A DNA stretch of 64,000 nucleotides, taken from the NCBI GenBank assembly GCA_017311315.1, contig CM029610.1:8494236-8558235 (forward strand). Direction: 5' to 3'. Shown here piece after piece: positions 46,119 to 58,230 of the stretch (its first letter is position 1; each line of letters opens with the position of its first letter). This DNA comes from Dendrocalamus latiflorus (Eukaryota; Streptophyta; Magnoliopsida; Poales; Poaceae). The notes below the pieces were generated by a model. The model searched no databases. It had not been told where the DNA came from and saw nothing but the letters and a program-made list of their open reading frames with translations. The position numbers and the translations under genes are program-made.

Positions 46119-49100
46119 GAGGAAATGGATGATTTGCCCCTCCTTTGTTTCGCACTAGCTCATTTGCCCATAGTTGGTTTCAATTGAAGATTCATCCTAT
46201 CTTTTAATTTATACTTGATAATTTGCCATCTTTGGATTTTTAGCTCATTTTCTATTTTTGCAAGCCTAAATAACCATGTGAAATGACCAATATGCCCCTT
46301 GGAAAAAGACTTATCGGTGGAGGGGATGGGATGATCAATCGATTCCCTATTTTTCACCTCTGCTCACGAGCTAGCGTTAGGGTTTGTGTTTCCCCTCCAC
46401 CGTGTGGCGCTGCCTCCATCTCTTCATCATCGCTTGAGATCGCTGGGTTGTCCATGTTGCCCACCTCCTTCTCCTCCTCGCCGCCCGAGGCCACCGGCTC
46501 CTCCATGTAGCCCCTCCACCGCGTGGTAGGGACTAGGGTTCATGTTGCCCCTCCATTGCTTGGCGCCTCCTCCATCCCCTCCTCGTCACTTGAGACCACC
46601 AGCTCGTCCACGTTGCCCGCCTCCCTCTCCTCCTCGTTGCCCAAGCTGCTGGAGTGGGCACGCCACCCCTCCACTGCAAGACAGGGATGGTTGAAGAGCA
46701 GACTGAGTGGGCGCGGGGCCTTGTGCACCCGCAATGACTAGCTTGGCCTCCTCTCGCAAGCTGCCCTCGTCTAGCGTAGCTCTGGTTCCTCCACCAAGCG
46801 AGGGTGGAACCAGACCTGCCACCCTCCTATTGGGTAAGATAATTTCAGCCCCTCCTTTGTTGGGTCATTGCGTTGCGTTTGGCCAAACCGCGAGCGAGTA
46901 CAATAAGGGCGCCTAACTCAATTTGTGTTTTTATTTTATGCGAATAGGATTGATCCAGAAAACATGTATTGAATTATGTGTAAGAGTTGCACCATACCTC
47001 GCAAGGATCGACGACGGAACCCAACATAACTTTGGTAGTATGGATGTGGACTTCCAATTTAATCTGAGAGGGTTTACACTAGAGAAATTTGTTGAACTAA
47101 TGCATGAGAGTATCTCATGGGGCTCTGAACAAGAACTACATGTATTATGCAATGATAAGTGCACCGGGGAGATTGATAGAGTTCATCATACCTTGGATTT
47201 GTTTAGGGCATTTCATGATCGTTGGACTGCCAAACGTGTTTTTTTCTTATGTAAAATTGTAGACAATGCTTATACACAATCTAGTGTCACATTTATTATT
47301 GTCAGTCATTGTGTCAGTCATATGGAGTCCAATTCTCTTAATGTTGCTATAGGAGTTAATACATGGTGACAAGTTGATGAAACACATAACATGTGCATCA
47401 CAACCAGTGGGGGACTGGTGCACTATTGAAATTGCTCTGGAGACGAAGATGGGGTAATTGTCCTATGAGTGAGGAGGACATGTATGTACTACTAGGTTTG
47501 AGGGATGAGGATGAGGGTACATATAAAGCCCATTGTAACATAACTAGTGATGTTGATATTGTTGCAAGACCTAGCTGTGACGTTGATGACAGTAATGATG
47601 TTGCCATTGTAGTCCATGATGACATACACGAGGAGCAACACATTGCATATGACAGAGATAACCCGAAGATGGAGAGAGGCACATTGTTTCCTTCAATGAG
47701 ATATTTTAGATTGGCCATCAGACAATATGTATTCTACAGGGGTTTGACATTGGCACTAAGAAATCCGACCCCATAAAGTTTATAGGCTTTTGTATAGGGG
47801 AAGGATGCGCTTGGAAAATTGTAGCTCGTAGAATGGCAGGCAAGACAACTATCAGGGTGAGGTGTAGCTTCAACATAGAGATTAAGTATGATTATATCAA
47901 CAACAATCTGGCAAAGTGCTTCAATAGTTGGGTGAGAGATGTAAAGGATGTGCTAGTTAATCACCTAGCAACAAGATCAAGGAGAAAATCATGGTGCTAT
48001 TTAACAAGAGGAGAAGGATTGGGGAAGGCTGCAAGGAAGGATGCTACCAGCTATCATACAGCAAATAAATAATAGGACTAGAGGACTTGGACATTTGAAG
48101 GTTGGTAGATCCCATCATGGGAGTGATGAAGTTAGAGACACATTGAACAATAACTTGAGGCATGTGATTAAGATAGCTTTACATGAATGCACTTGCTTTG
48201 AGTGGCAACACACATACAAGCCTTGTGATCATGCCCTTGCATTTTTATTGAAAAGAGAAATATCAACTTAGAAGATTATGTCCATGACTACTCATCACAT
48301 GAGAGGTTCACGGCAGCTTATGAAGGGGCAGTAGAACCATTGATAGATAATACTCAGTGGTCTAAGGTTGATCTAGGCTTTGTTTTACTTCCACTACTTG
48401 CAAAAAGATATGCAGGAAGACCTAGGAAGTTGAAGATTAAGGGATGCCTTGATAAGGGTGAAAATTGTAACAAGTCAATTAACTTGGGAACCCAAAACAG
48501 GTGTAAAAGATGCGGTGAGTTGGAACATAGTCAATATGGATGTCCACTAAATGAGACAAAGAAAATGTATTGTCAGAAATTATAACTATTGCATCCATAG
48601 GTAACTATTAACTTAACTCATTTAATTAAGTGCTTTTTTAAGAAAAGGAAAACCAGGAAGAACATTACAAGGACCAATGGTGAAATCACTTTACTTGTAG
48701 CTGAAGGCACTACAAATGTTGCTACTCCCACAAGATTCTCTCTCAATATTCATACCGTCTTGCATGACAACCCAGGCCCAGTGACAAGAAGGTGATATGT
48801 AAGTTTAATTTCTGTCATATTGTTGAATAAACATGCAAGTTTTTACTAAATTATTATGCAGGCAATTTGCTCTTGCAATGGCTCCTAAGTGACCTTCTCA
48901 ACCATTAATCACAATCACTTCCAAGATGACGATCCTAAGGAAGAAAAGAAAGACCTAAATGTGATGATAAACTGTCTTTTATTATTTTGTGATGTCTAGA
49001 ACCTGTATTTTGCTATTTTATGATGTTTAGGACCTATTTGTGATACTATATTGTGATGTTCAGCATGACATGTTCAATTATTTCATAATGGTTGATCAAT

Positions 49101-49629
49101 TGTGACGGTTCAGCACGGCATCTTCAGTTATTTTGTGATGGTTGAACAATTGTCATATTTCTGGACATTGTTTCCTGATGTTAAGTATGGCATTATTTTG
49201 CTCAGATTTTGATCTCACATTATTATATCATCTCAGATTGTATTGGTACATCCCGAATATTATCTCATCTCAAATCATCCAGAATGTTATACCATTTCAA
49301 ATCATCAGGAATGCTCATTATTGCACAATAATTACAAATCATCCAGCACAACATCCGCCACAACATCCAGAAATACAACATCCAGGAGGAGCCGACTCCA
49401 GTAACTCTTCAACCGTCCCTATCGTAGCTCCACAGATTAGTCTCTCCAAGAGGCATATTGGTCATTTCACATCGTTATTTGGCCTTGTAAAAATAGAAAA
49501 TGAGCTGAAAATCAAAGAGAACAAATCATCAAGTATGAATTGAAAGATACGATAAATCATTAATTGAAACCAACTATAGAGCAAATAAGCTAGTGCGAAA
49601 TAAAGAAGAGGCAAATAATCAATTTCCTC
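46119..49629 (+). mobile_element. Mutator-like element (MULE), unit B copy, longer than in unit A
   Basis: Long terminal inverted repeats as in unit A, with a perfect 9-bp target duplication AAAATATTT at 46110-46118 and 49630-49638. 3511 bp against 2849 bp in unit A. The extra DNA (about 46760-47375) includes a 5' piece of transposase-like coding that unit A has lost. The internal tandem repeat is present at about 46388-46700. Confidence 0.87.
46923..48585 (+). pseudogene. MuDR-family transposase remnant (unit B, with extra N-terminal segment)
   Basis: 46923-47369 encodes a segment absent from unit A, with GSMDVDFQFNLRGFTLEKFV and a cysteine-containing KCTGEIDR part. 47468-47776 corresponds to the DNA-binding-domain piece of unit A, again frameshifted after YRGLTLALRNPTP. 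47833-48585 gives the C-terminal part in several frames. The SWIM zinc finger is complete here (ECTCFEWQHTYKPCDHALAF, CxC...CxH), and a zinc knuckle CKRCGELEHSQYGC follows. The catalytic core is missing and frameshifts are present, so it is not functional. Confidence 0.75.
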
Positions 49630-49671
49630 AAAATATTTCCACATAGCAAGTGTTTTACCGTGGAGGTTAGC

Positions 49672-50258
49672 TGTTAGAAATAATCTTGACTTAGAGTCCA
49701 TGTCGTAGTAGAGTTCGTTTCCGAGTATAACTCAAATTGAAGTTGAGTCAAACTTGAAGTCCGAATCGGAATAGGAGTAGGAGAGTTTTATCCCTATATA
49801 TTGGGGGTACTTGTATCTAGTTTTGTATCTAAATGAAGAAAAGCAAGAAAGAGGGGGAGCAAATAAAAGAATAAAGAAATTCAGAAATTTCTTTCGTGTT
49901 CTCTCATATTATTTACGATGTGCGCGTTTTCTTCTAAGATCAAAGTTATAACAAGTGGTATCAGAGCCCTTGCCGAGAATCGAGTCGCTGGAAATATGTC
50001 TCGACGATTCAGTCTCAGTGCCTCGCGGTCATCTCGTGCAGTTCTCCTTGCGTCAGCACACGCAGCGCCAAGCACAGCTAGCGACAGAAAAAGGCACGCA
50101 ACCAGGAGAGAGAAGCTCGGTCAAAAAAAAGGGGCATCTGACAGGATCTTGTACTCCAGTCCAGACAAAGCAAACGCCAAGCAATGTAGAGGAGAGACAG
50201 ACAAGACACGGAGAGAGAAGACGAGCTCATCCTGCCCGTCGTTTCACAATAGCGTCTC
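49672..50258 (+). mobile_element. Truncated LTR retrotransposon: one LTR plus primer site and leader
   Basis: An LTR of 282 bp (49672-49953) begins TGTTAGAAATAATCTTGAC and ends AGTTATAACA. AG and then TGGTATCAGAGC (49956-49967) follow. About 290 bp of leader comes next, then the sequence joins HDAC upstream DNA at about 50260. No second LTR or pol is present. It occupies the place of about 430 bp of upstream DNA found in unit A (10072-10500). The LTR has its own TATATATTGGGGG box at about 49795. Its first bases resemble those of the spacer element at 34043. Confidence 0.8.
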
Positions 50259-50317
50259 TGGCTGGCTCGCTTTCTAGTTGCTTCTTCGATTTTCCTTGCC
50301 TCCTACTCGCCTCCTCC

Positions 50318-50325
50318 TATAAATT
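50318..50325 (+). promoter_or_regulatory. TATA box of HDAC copy B, displaced from the coding region
   Basis: TATAAATT in the conserved core promoter (CTTTCTAGTTGCTTCTTCG to TTGGCCCCTCAAACAAG). It is 1231 bp upstream of the ATG, against 150 bp in copy A, because of two insertions. Confidence 0.55.
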
Positions 50326-50366
50326 CTTGCTCGTCATCGCACCCACTTGTTGGCCCCTCAAACAAG

Positions 50367-51281
50367 GAGAAAATTGATGATTTGCCATCTTCAAGAATGG
50401 ATTTCGCACTTTTGCCACTCTCAATGTTGGCTTCGCAAAAATACCATGTAGTACATTAATCCCTTGATTAGTATGCCATTTCATCCCTTTAATTCTTTTT
50501 CTTTTTCTTTTTCTAATTTCAGGGACTGGAAAAGACCTTCTACCCCTGGCTAATTCCTCTTCTTTGTAATATCGGGACGGGAGGGTCTTTTTATGGTTTG
50601 GTCCGTGTATTCTTTCTGTATTGTGTAACGTATACTACGGGAGGGTCTTTTTATGGTTTTGTCCTTGTATTCTTCTGTATTGTGTAACGTATACAGCGGG
50701 AGTTGACTGGTCAAGTCAAAACGAATTTTTGGGTGATTAAACTGGGCGTGTAAAGGAAGGCGAGTGAGACCGTGACAAGTATACTAGAATGGCCTTTGGG
50801 GTTTAATTTTTAATCCTTCTAATTATGTTCAAGTTTGAATTAAATGCCAAGATATTACAAAGAAAAGCAATCATTAACCTATTTTTTTGGCTAAGGTTTA
50901 TGATTTTTGGCTATCTCTTATGGCCCAACGCAGCACGTATTTGTATAAAAATCCATAATATAATTATTGAGCTAAAGTAATAAACAAATGCATATCACAG
51001 CCATAGTATCATCTCACAAATCTAAAGTCGAGAATAAAAGGAGTTCATCTCACATCCATAGTATGAGAATAAAAAGGAGTTCACCTCACAAATTAGCCAG
51101 GGGTAGAAGGGTCTTTTCCAGTCCCTGAAATTAGAAAAAAGAAAAAGAAAATGAATTAAAGGGATGAAATGACATACTAATCAAGGGATTAATGTACTAC
51201 ATGACATTTTTACGAAGCCAACGTTGAGAGTGGCAAAAATGCGAAGCCTATTCTTGAAGATAGCAAATCATCAATTTTCTC
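50367..51281. mobile_element. Non-autonomous MULE in the 5' leader of HDAC copy B
   Basis: 915 bp with inverted repeats of more than 200 bp starting GAGAAAATTGATGATTTGCC, flanked by a perfect 10-bp direct repeat CTCAAACAAG (50357-50366 and 51282-51291). Unit A has the single uninterrupted CTCAAACAAG at 10590-10599. No transposase is present. Inside, a segment of about 62 bp starting CGGGAGGGTCTTTTTATGGT is repeated in tandem (about 50577-50700). Confidence 0.93.
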
Positions 51282-51306
51282 CTCAAACAAGCACCCAAAC
51301 AAGAAA

Positions 51307-51443
51307 GGAAAAAATGCTTCCCTGCCCCAAAGTTTAATGGCGTTTGCTCATTTGCCCTATGATGTCTCACTGACATACAGACATCATGGGGCAAATGAGC
51401 AAACGCCATTAAATTAAACTTTGGGGCACATGAGCAAAGCCCC
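51307..51443. mobile_element. Small foldback MITE (MULE-type) in the 5' leader of HDAC copy B
   Basis: 137 bp, flanked by the 9-bp repeat AACAAGAAA (51298-51306 and 51444-51452). The arms TGCCCCAAAGTTTAATGGCG and its complement can pair along most of the length around an ATGATGTCTCACTGACATAC-type loop. Absent from unit A. Confidence 0.88.
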
Positions 51444-51548
51444 AACAAGAAACGAAGCGCAGCCCCACGCGAAGACACACGAAACTCAGCAAGCAATCCA
51501 ACCCCAAAAGCCCCCAATTCCCCACTGGCCGCGGCGGCGACGCGCACG

Positions 51549-54500
51549 ATGGACCCCTCGTCGGCCGGCGCCGGCGGCAACTCGCTGCCGTCGGTCGGCC
51601 CCGACGCGCAGAAGCGGCGCGTGTGCTACTTCTACGACCCGGAGGTGGGCAACTACTACTACGGCCAGGGCCACGCGATGAAGCCGCACCGCATCCGCAT
51701 GACGCACTCGCTGCTGGCGCAGTACGGCCTCCTCGACCAGATGCAGGTGCTGCGGCCGTACCCCGCCCGCGACCGCGACCTCTGCCGCTTCCACGCCGAC
51801 GACTACATCACCTTCCTCCGCTTGGTCACGCCCGAGACGCAGCAGGACCAGATGCGAGCGCTTAAGCGGTTCAACGTCGGCGAGGACTGCCCCGTCTTCG
51901 ACGGGCTCTACAGCTTCTGCCAGACGTACGCCGGGGCCTCCGTCGGCGGCGCCATCAAGCTCAACCACGGACACGACATCGCAATCAACTGGTCCGGGGG
52001 CCTTCACCACGCCAAGAAGTGCGAGGCGTCCGGGTTCTGCTACGTCAACGACATCGTGCTCGCCATCCTCGAGCTCCTCAAGCACCACGAGGTGACGGCT
52101 CCTCTCTTCCTTGCCTTGCCTCGATGGGCTCAATAAATATTTTCAATTAGCTCATTCGGTTTACTCTGTCGATGGTTGTGCGTCCTTTCGGTCAATCCGG
52201 ACCAGAACCTGTTTGGAATGCGGGAATTTTTCCCGATTCCTGCGGGAATTGAACTGTTTCCTGCAAAATTCCTGTGAAATTCCTGTGAAATTCCTCTGTT
52301 CCAAACAGGCCTGTAGTTGTTTCATCTTCACTCAATTTCATCAATGTGCCCTTTTCATCTGTAAATGTTTCGTCAAATCAAATGATTATTTGTCGTTAAT
52401 TATCAACTTACTAGTTTATTAACTTCATGTCACCTGTATTAGTTATGAGATATCTCATGGATTGAGAATATGACTTGGACAAAAAGATAAGGGAAAAAGG
52501 GCAAACTACAAGAAGACCTCATATATGTTGACACACCAATATGTATGCTACTTGGTATTTTTTTTTTAAAAAAGCCCAATATGTGTGCTACTTTTGTATT
52601 TTTATAGTCCATGCATATGCTTAAATGATATATAGACAATTAGAATACTGATTTGACCGTTGACTATGACTATGAGAGAGTGATTTCACAGAAACTGATT
52701 TCAAATAAGGGGATGAGTGATCAAACAGATTTGAAAGAGCGGCTGCTGTGGTAAAAATTATTCTAGGATTCCTTTTACCACAGAAAATTTTGAACCAACT
52801 GAATGTTTTTAATGTTTAATTTGATCTTTTTTCATTGTGCTAATAAATGTTGTCTTACTATTTATAGCGAGTTCTGTATGTTGATATCGATATACACCAC
52901 GGGGACGGAGTTGAGGAGGCATTCTACACATCGGACAGGGTTATGACAGTCTCGTTCCACAAGTTTGGTGATTATTTCCCAGGAACAGGGGATATCCGTG
53001 ACATTGGACATTCAAAGGGGAAGTATTACGCCCTGAATGTCCCGCTGGACGATGGGATTGATGATGAAAGCTACCAATCCCTGTTCAAGCCAGTCATTGG
53101 CAAAGTTATGGAGGTTTTCCGCCCTGGTGCAGTTGTGCTTCAATGTGGTGCCGATTCGTTGTCTGGGGATAGGTTGGGCTGCTTCAATCTCTCAATCAGA
53201 GGTCATGCGGAATGCGTGAAGTACATGAGGTCTTTCAATGTTCCATTGTTGCTTCTCGGTGGTGGTGGATATACCATAAGAAATGTTGCACGGTGTTGGT
53301 GTTATGAGGTATGATAAAGAACTAGCTCATTGAAGGGAAAAAATGACATCTCTCTCAGATATCTTTTCTTTGTCATGTGCATTATAATGGTCACTGAGAA
53401 TTTTATAATTATAGATGGCAATGCAAAGGTACGAGCTAGAACCTAATGTGCTTTTATGCTCCTACTTCAGTCCACGCTTCGGAATCTAGATATTGGCATT
53501 TGGCTTCTAACTTGTACCTTCTTTCTGACTTCTTTTAATTGATATGTTTTGCTGTTTAGTTCTAAAATAACTAAATCATTGCACTTTTGGTTACTGTTGA
53601 TCAGATAACAATGCAATCTACAAAACACTCATGGGCCATTATTTTTTAGTAACTCTTGTAATGCTTGATTTGAATGTTTGTATTTCTCTTTAAAATACAT
53701 CTATTTGTTGAGAGCATCTTCAATAACAACAACAAAACACCTTGTGTTTCTCAAAGTATTATAGGTTGTTTCACTTGATTCAGCAATTATATTGGGCTTA
53801 ATCAAGCTTCCTCGTATTATCAAGCTTAGAGTAGATAAAGAAAATAAGGTATTGGGTAGCCTATAGGCTATAAGATAAGCCTCGGAGGATATCTGGATAA
53901 TCTAAGCGGAAGCACAAACTCCTTGTAAAATGATGTCCTCCAATCCTCCAAGCCAGCCACAGTCCCACTTGTTTAGCTTTTCTTTGGAGATGGGTTTAAG
54001 ATCAAGAGCAAATCAGCAAACCCAAAGTTTGGGCGGCTATTTGGATACCTGCTTACACTTTTTTTTTTGTTGAATTTATAAATCTGAACACGGGATAGGC
54101 CAAACACAACTGATTCGTGTGAGAGGTTGCACTTTTAATTACTGAAGGTAAGACTTATAAATTATGGGTACCCAGGACCAGCCGATCAGGAACACCTTAT
54201 CAGGGGCTTTTGGTGCCACACTTATGCTTTTAATTGCTGTTTTGAATTTTGGTGCTGTCCGTTGTTTGTTTCATCTGGCTTTTTTTTTTAATCTTTGAGC
54301 AGACAGGAGTTGCACTTGGTCAAGAGCTTGAGGATAAGATGCCTATCAATGAGTACTACGAATACTTTGGTCCAGATTACACTCTTCATGTTGCACCAAG
54401 TAACATGGAGAACAAAAATACACGCCAGCAACTGGATGATATAAGAAGCAAACTTCTAGACAATCTTTCAAGACTTCAACATGCCCCAAGCGTCCAATTT

Positions 54501-57136
54501 CAAGAGCGAGATCCAGATACAGAATTACCTGAGGTGAGCAACTGAGCTTCCTATTTGTAAGGTAGATAACTTTGTGTCCACTTTCTTTAATCGACAAAAT
54601 ATGATAATAGGACAAAGGAGTTTCTGATCTATTTGCTGGAAACTTTCCTTTATGAATCATGATCATCTTTTTTTGGGGGGTTAAATAGAAAGGAGGCATG
54701 CTGCCTACCAGATGCAAATTCTTGTCAATATAAAAGTGTGATTATTAACAATAGCTAGCATTCAGTGATATTACCAGATGCAAATTCTTGTCAATATAAA
54801 AGCGTGATTTAACAATAGCTAGTATTCAGTTATATTAGTTTTATTATTTTCTTGTTGGCAAATACTGGAATGCTAATGGAAACTTGATGATTTGATAACA
54901 GATGAATTAACACCTATTTTCCTGCTTGTTAATGACCTAACATCTTGCTTCATACAATAACTCAAGACTGCTAGATGCAAGGGGTATATTATATGCTTTA
55001 ATGCTGTCATCTCTTGTTTTCTTTATTCCATATGTTTGTCCCCTATGATTGTCAATTGAGGTAGCATGCAAAGATAATTTATACATCTGCACTGTTTGCC
55101 TTTTTCTTGATTTCTTCTCCTCCTTTACAGTTTTAAGGGCTCACTTTGTTCCACGCTCAGTTTAATTGGTTTATTTGTATACCAGGGACTATATTATTGC
55201 TTAAGAGTGATTTTTATCGCAACATATTTTCACATTTATTTCAATAACATTTATGCCACCAGCCCAAGCTTGGTGCCTTGAGCTTGATCTGTCCGTGCAT
55301 ATGACTTTTTTTAGTAGGTTAAATCATGTTTGAGCTTTGAACTAACTTCTATAATAATGATGATTCACAATATCACCATGCTACTATTATATTCAATAAA
55401 GTTTTGAATATGCTCAGTTGAATAGATTACATTGTGCCAATTTCGAACAAAGGCTGGATAGTAATATTTTTTTCATTTGGTTTGACCTTAGATGGCCTTG
55501 TTAAATATCCGTAATTTATTTTATTTGGTTGACCTTTCGGTGGCCTTGTTAAATATCTATACGACTATTGTATCACTCTTTCCTAAGTGATTGGCATCAA
55601 ACATTCACCTACACAGTTGGATTATGAGCCAAGATGTAGCTTTACAAGTTGAAGAGCTGATTGCATTTTGGGTACTTTGTGTGTATGTTTGTTATGCAGC
55701 TGGATGAAGATCAAGAGGATCCAGATGAAAGGCATGACCCTGATTCTGATATGGAATTGGATGATCAAAAACCTTTGGGAGACTCAGCGAGGTATTTTAT
55801 CTTTTCTTCTGAGGGATGGTATTTATTTCTGTATGATTGTTTTGTAAGTTCTGATGGCTATTGTGTGCGCTCTGCCTCCTGTCATTGTTTGTTTTAGGAG
55901 AAGCAATATTCAAGGTATCAGAGTTAAGCGAGAATTTGCTGAAAGTGAGACCAAAGATCAGGTACTTCATCATTCCTGTCTATACAGACGAGTGGTTTGG
56001 TCCTTTTTCATTCCTGCAATCCAAGACATTAGGCCCGCCATTTTATTCACAGCTGTCTCCTTTTTTACTCCATTCCTTAAAAATAAAAAAAAATAGATCC
56101 ATCATCTTATTAACATGTGCCCTACTGCCCTTTTCTTTGTGGAAGGACTATTCCGTCCTAATATGCTTATTTAGGACAACCATGAAGTTTTCCTTATTAG
56201 TTATTACTGTATTTCTCTTGCCGCAGTCTGGGTAGTATATCTTAGGCATTTTCAGTGTGTAAAATAGAGGGAAATTTCTTGTTTTCACGATGCAAGGTGG
56301 AAAATGCCCAAAGCATAAGGGCTAACATGGTAAGAAGGAAATAATGAAAGAGACTAAAACAGGGGGAGGAAATTGGGGTGCCTCCTAAACTGGTATGGCT
56401 CTTACGCTTTAGCTCCCTGCTTACATTGGAAAGCATAGTGGGCTAGGGACACCCAAAAAAAGATGCAGCAAAAGGTCCCCTTTTTGCGCACCGAAGAGAA
56501 GAACTTGAGTTCAAATATTGAATCTTGAAACGACCATTAGTCTTTTTAAATAATAATAATAATGTGATTTCTGTTAGATATGAGGCCGGTTTGTGGTGTT
56601 TGGCGGGAGCCAAAGGGCTCCGTGGGTTATGGCATTGATGGCCTTGTGTTGTTGTTGTTGTTTTTCCCCCTTTAGGAGTTGTACGAGTCGTCTAGACTCC
56701 TTTGTTTTCTTCTTAATATAATGATGCGTAGTTTTCCTGCGCGTTCGAGAAAAACAATAATGTGATTTCTGTTGACAGTAATGCTCATTGATTTACATTC
56801 TGCAGGATGGTAACAGAATAACAACTGAACATAGAGGACCGGAACCCATGGCTGAGGACATTGGTCCCTCCAAGCAAACTGTAAGTCTTGTCGACATTCT
56901 TTTCTCGTCGTGAACTCAATATCGTCCTGCAGGAACTTATAAGTGAACATTGCCCGCAGATGCCAATCACCATGATTAGACCGATCTAACCAATGCTGTA
57001 TTTTGCTTTTCACGGTCGACTACAGCCGGTGGATGCAAATGCGATGGCTATCGACGAGCCAGGAAATGTCAAAAAGAGTGAGCCAGAGAGCTCAACCAAA
57101 TTGCCGGACCCACTAGCTATGTACCAGAAGCCATGA
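51549..57136 (+). CDS. HDA19: Class I RPD3-type histone deacetylase, HDA19-like (copy B)
   Basis: Seven coding exons: 51549-52091, 52868-53308, 54303-54533, 55700-55791, 55898-55961, 56806-56880, 57026-57136; 518 aa. Every splice site fits GT-AG. All catalytic residues are as in copy A. By hand comparison it differs by 13 substitutions and one missing Pro (copy A residue 483): V13L, A18P, P43A, S83A, I102M, D336E, I378K, R387Q, H428Q, K437R, S477G, E500K, Y511D. Exon 2, which carries the zinc ligands and Tyr316, is identical in protein. P43A changes the conserved GHPMKPHR motif. Frame and catalytic centre look maintained, so a working enzyme is likely, but the promoter and leader are rebuilt, so expression may differ. 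Confidence 0.93.
52208..52309. mobile_element. Small foldback MITE in intron 1 of HDAC copy B
   Basis: About 100 bp from CCTGTTTGGAATGCGGGAAT to CTGTTCCAAACAGG with inverted ends CCTGTTTGGAA; absent from the same place in copy A. The CCTGTTTGG ends suggest a hAT-type MITE. Confidence 0.7.
56576..56755 (+). mobile_element. 5'-truncated LINE in intron 5 of HDAC copy B
   Basis: 180 bp ending TTCTTAATATAATGATGCGT then AGTTTTCCTGCGCGTTCGAG and AAAAAC, the form of grass L1-type 3' tails. It has an 18-bp target duplication AATAATGTGATTTCTGTT (56558-56575 and 56756-56773); unit A has one copy. The exon 6 acceptor 50 bp downstream is intact. Confidence 0.88.
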
Positions 57137-57474
57137 TTGCAGCCTTTTGGACCGCCGGCTTTCTGGCGCACAGCTTCCTGCATGTTTTGATCGATAGGAA
57201 ACTGAAGTGAATCAGCGATACAGCTCCCTTGTGTTTCTTCTATGGGAGTTTATAGTAGTGGTCCACCAGGCAATGCTTGAGGCGGAGAGTCGGGAGACAA
57301 TAGTCTGACACAATGTATACGTGTTACATCAGTTAAATTGTACTGTACAATCAATTAAATGAACCTTCAAGCTAAATTTCCCTGGCAACCGACTGGGTTA
57401 ACACCCTATAAATCGGTATCCTTGTCACCAAATTCCGCTGTACAGAAATAGCCAACCGAGAGATCTTTCTTCTC

Positions 57475-57706
57475 TTACTCTAATAGTTGTTTAATAAGCA
57501 AATGTGAGTATAAAATATACTCATAAGACTTTAAACAAGGATATTAATATATACAACCTCTGACAGGAGTAGCTATTCTACAAGGTTTGTTTACTCTAAT
57601 AGTTGTTTAATAAGCAATTGTGAGTATAAAATATACTCATAAGACTTCAAACAAGGATATTAATATATACAACCTTTGACAAAGGAGTAGCTATTCTACA
57701 AGGTTT
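57475..57706 (+). repeat. 116-bp tandem duplication downstream of HDAC copy B
   Basis: TTACTCTAATAGTTGTTTAA to CTATTCTACAAGGTTTGT occurs twice in a row, the second copy starting at 57591. Unit A has one partial copy (about 21471-21550). Confidence 0.85.
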
Positions 57707-57709
57707 GTT

Positions 57710-58230
57710 TTGCATAATGCGAATTTTTATTTGCAGTAGACATAATAGAGTTTTCATTTGCAGTAGACAATAGTTTATAAAGGGTAAGTTGTAGAAACAA
57801 TTAGCATTACTAAGAAATAGTAAATAATAATCATAGTTGTAAGCAAATGATGATTCTTTGCCATAACATTATCATTTGATGGTCTTTTGTCAAAATATTT
57901 TTAGCCTGGATTCCCACAACCCATAATGTTTTCAAGATTATTTTAAATCAGAAAAATCTAACTAAGTATGATATTACCAAGTGATGTCTATAATTAGAGA
58001 TACAACTATTTGAATAGATTTACATTATACAGAGGTTGTATAACTTTGCCCATGAGAGAAAACTTATAATGTTAGCCAAAACATGGTTTCATAGATGTGC
58101 TTTAAGTGATTATCATGAGGGCTTTACAATGCACTACCAAACCACCCAATCAGAGACTCCCTTGAACCATGTGGGGATACAATGTCTCAATGACACTCAC
58201 ATTCATTCGAATGGTGAAATTAAGGTTGAG
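57710..58230. other. AT-rich DNA downstream of HDAC copy B
   Basis: Collinear with about 21550-22140. No gene is seen; a 67-codon frame at 58036-58239 is a by-product of small deletions and is closed in unit A. Confidence 0.5.

Noticed and set aside
57475..57706. Possible CRISPR-like array in the tandem repeats
   Set aside because: Only two long adjacent copies without spacers, in a plant nuclear context.
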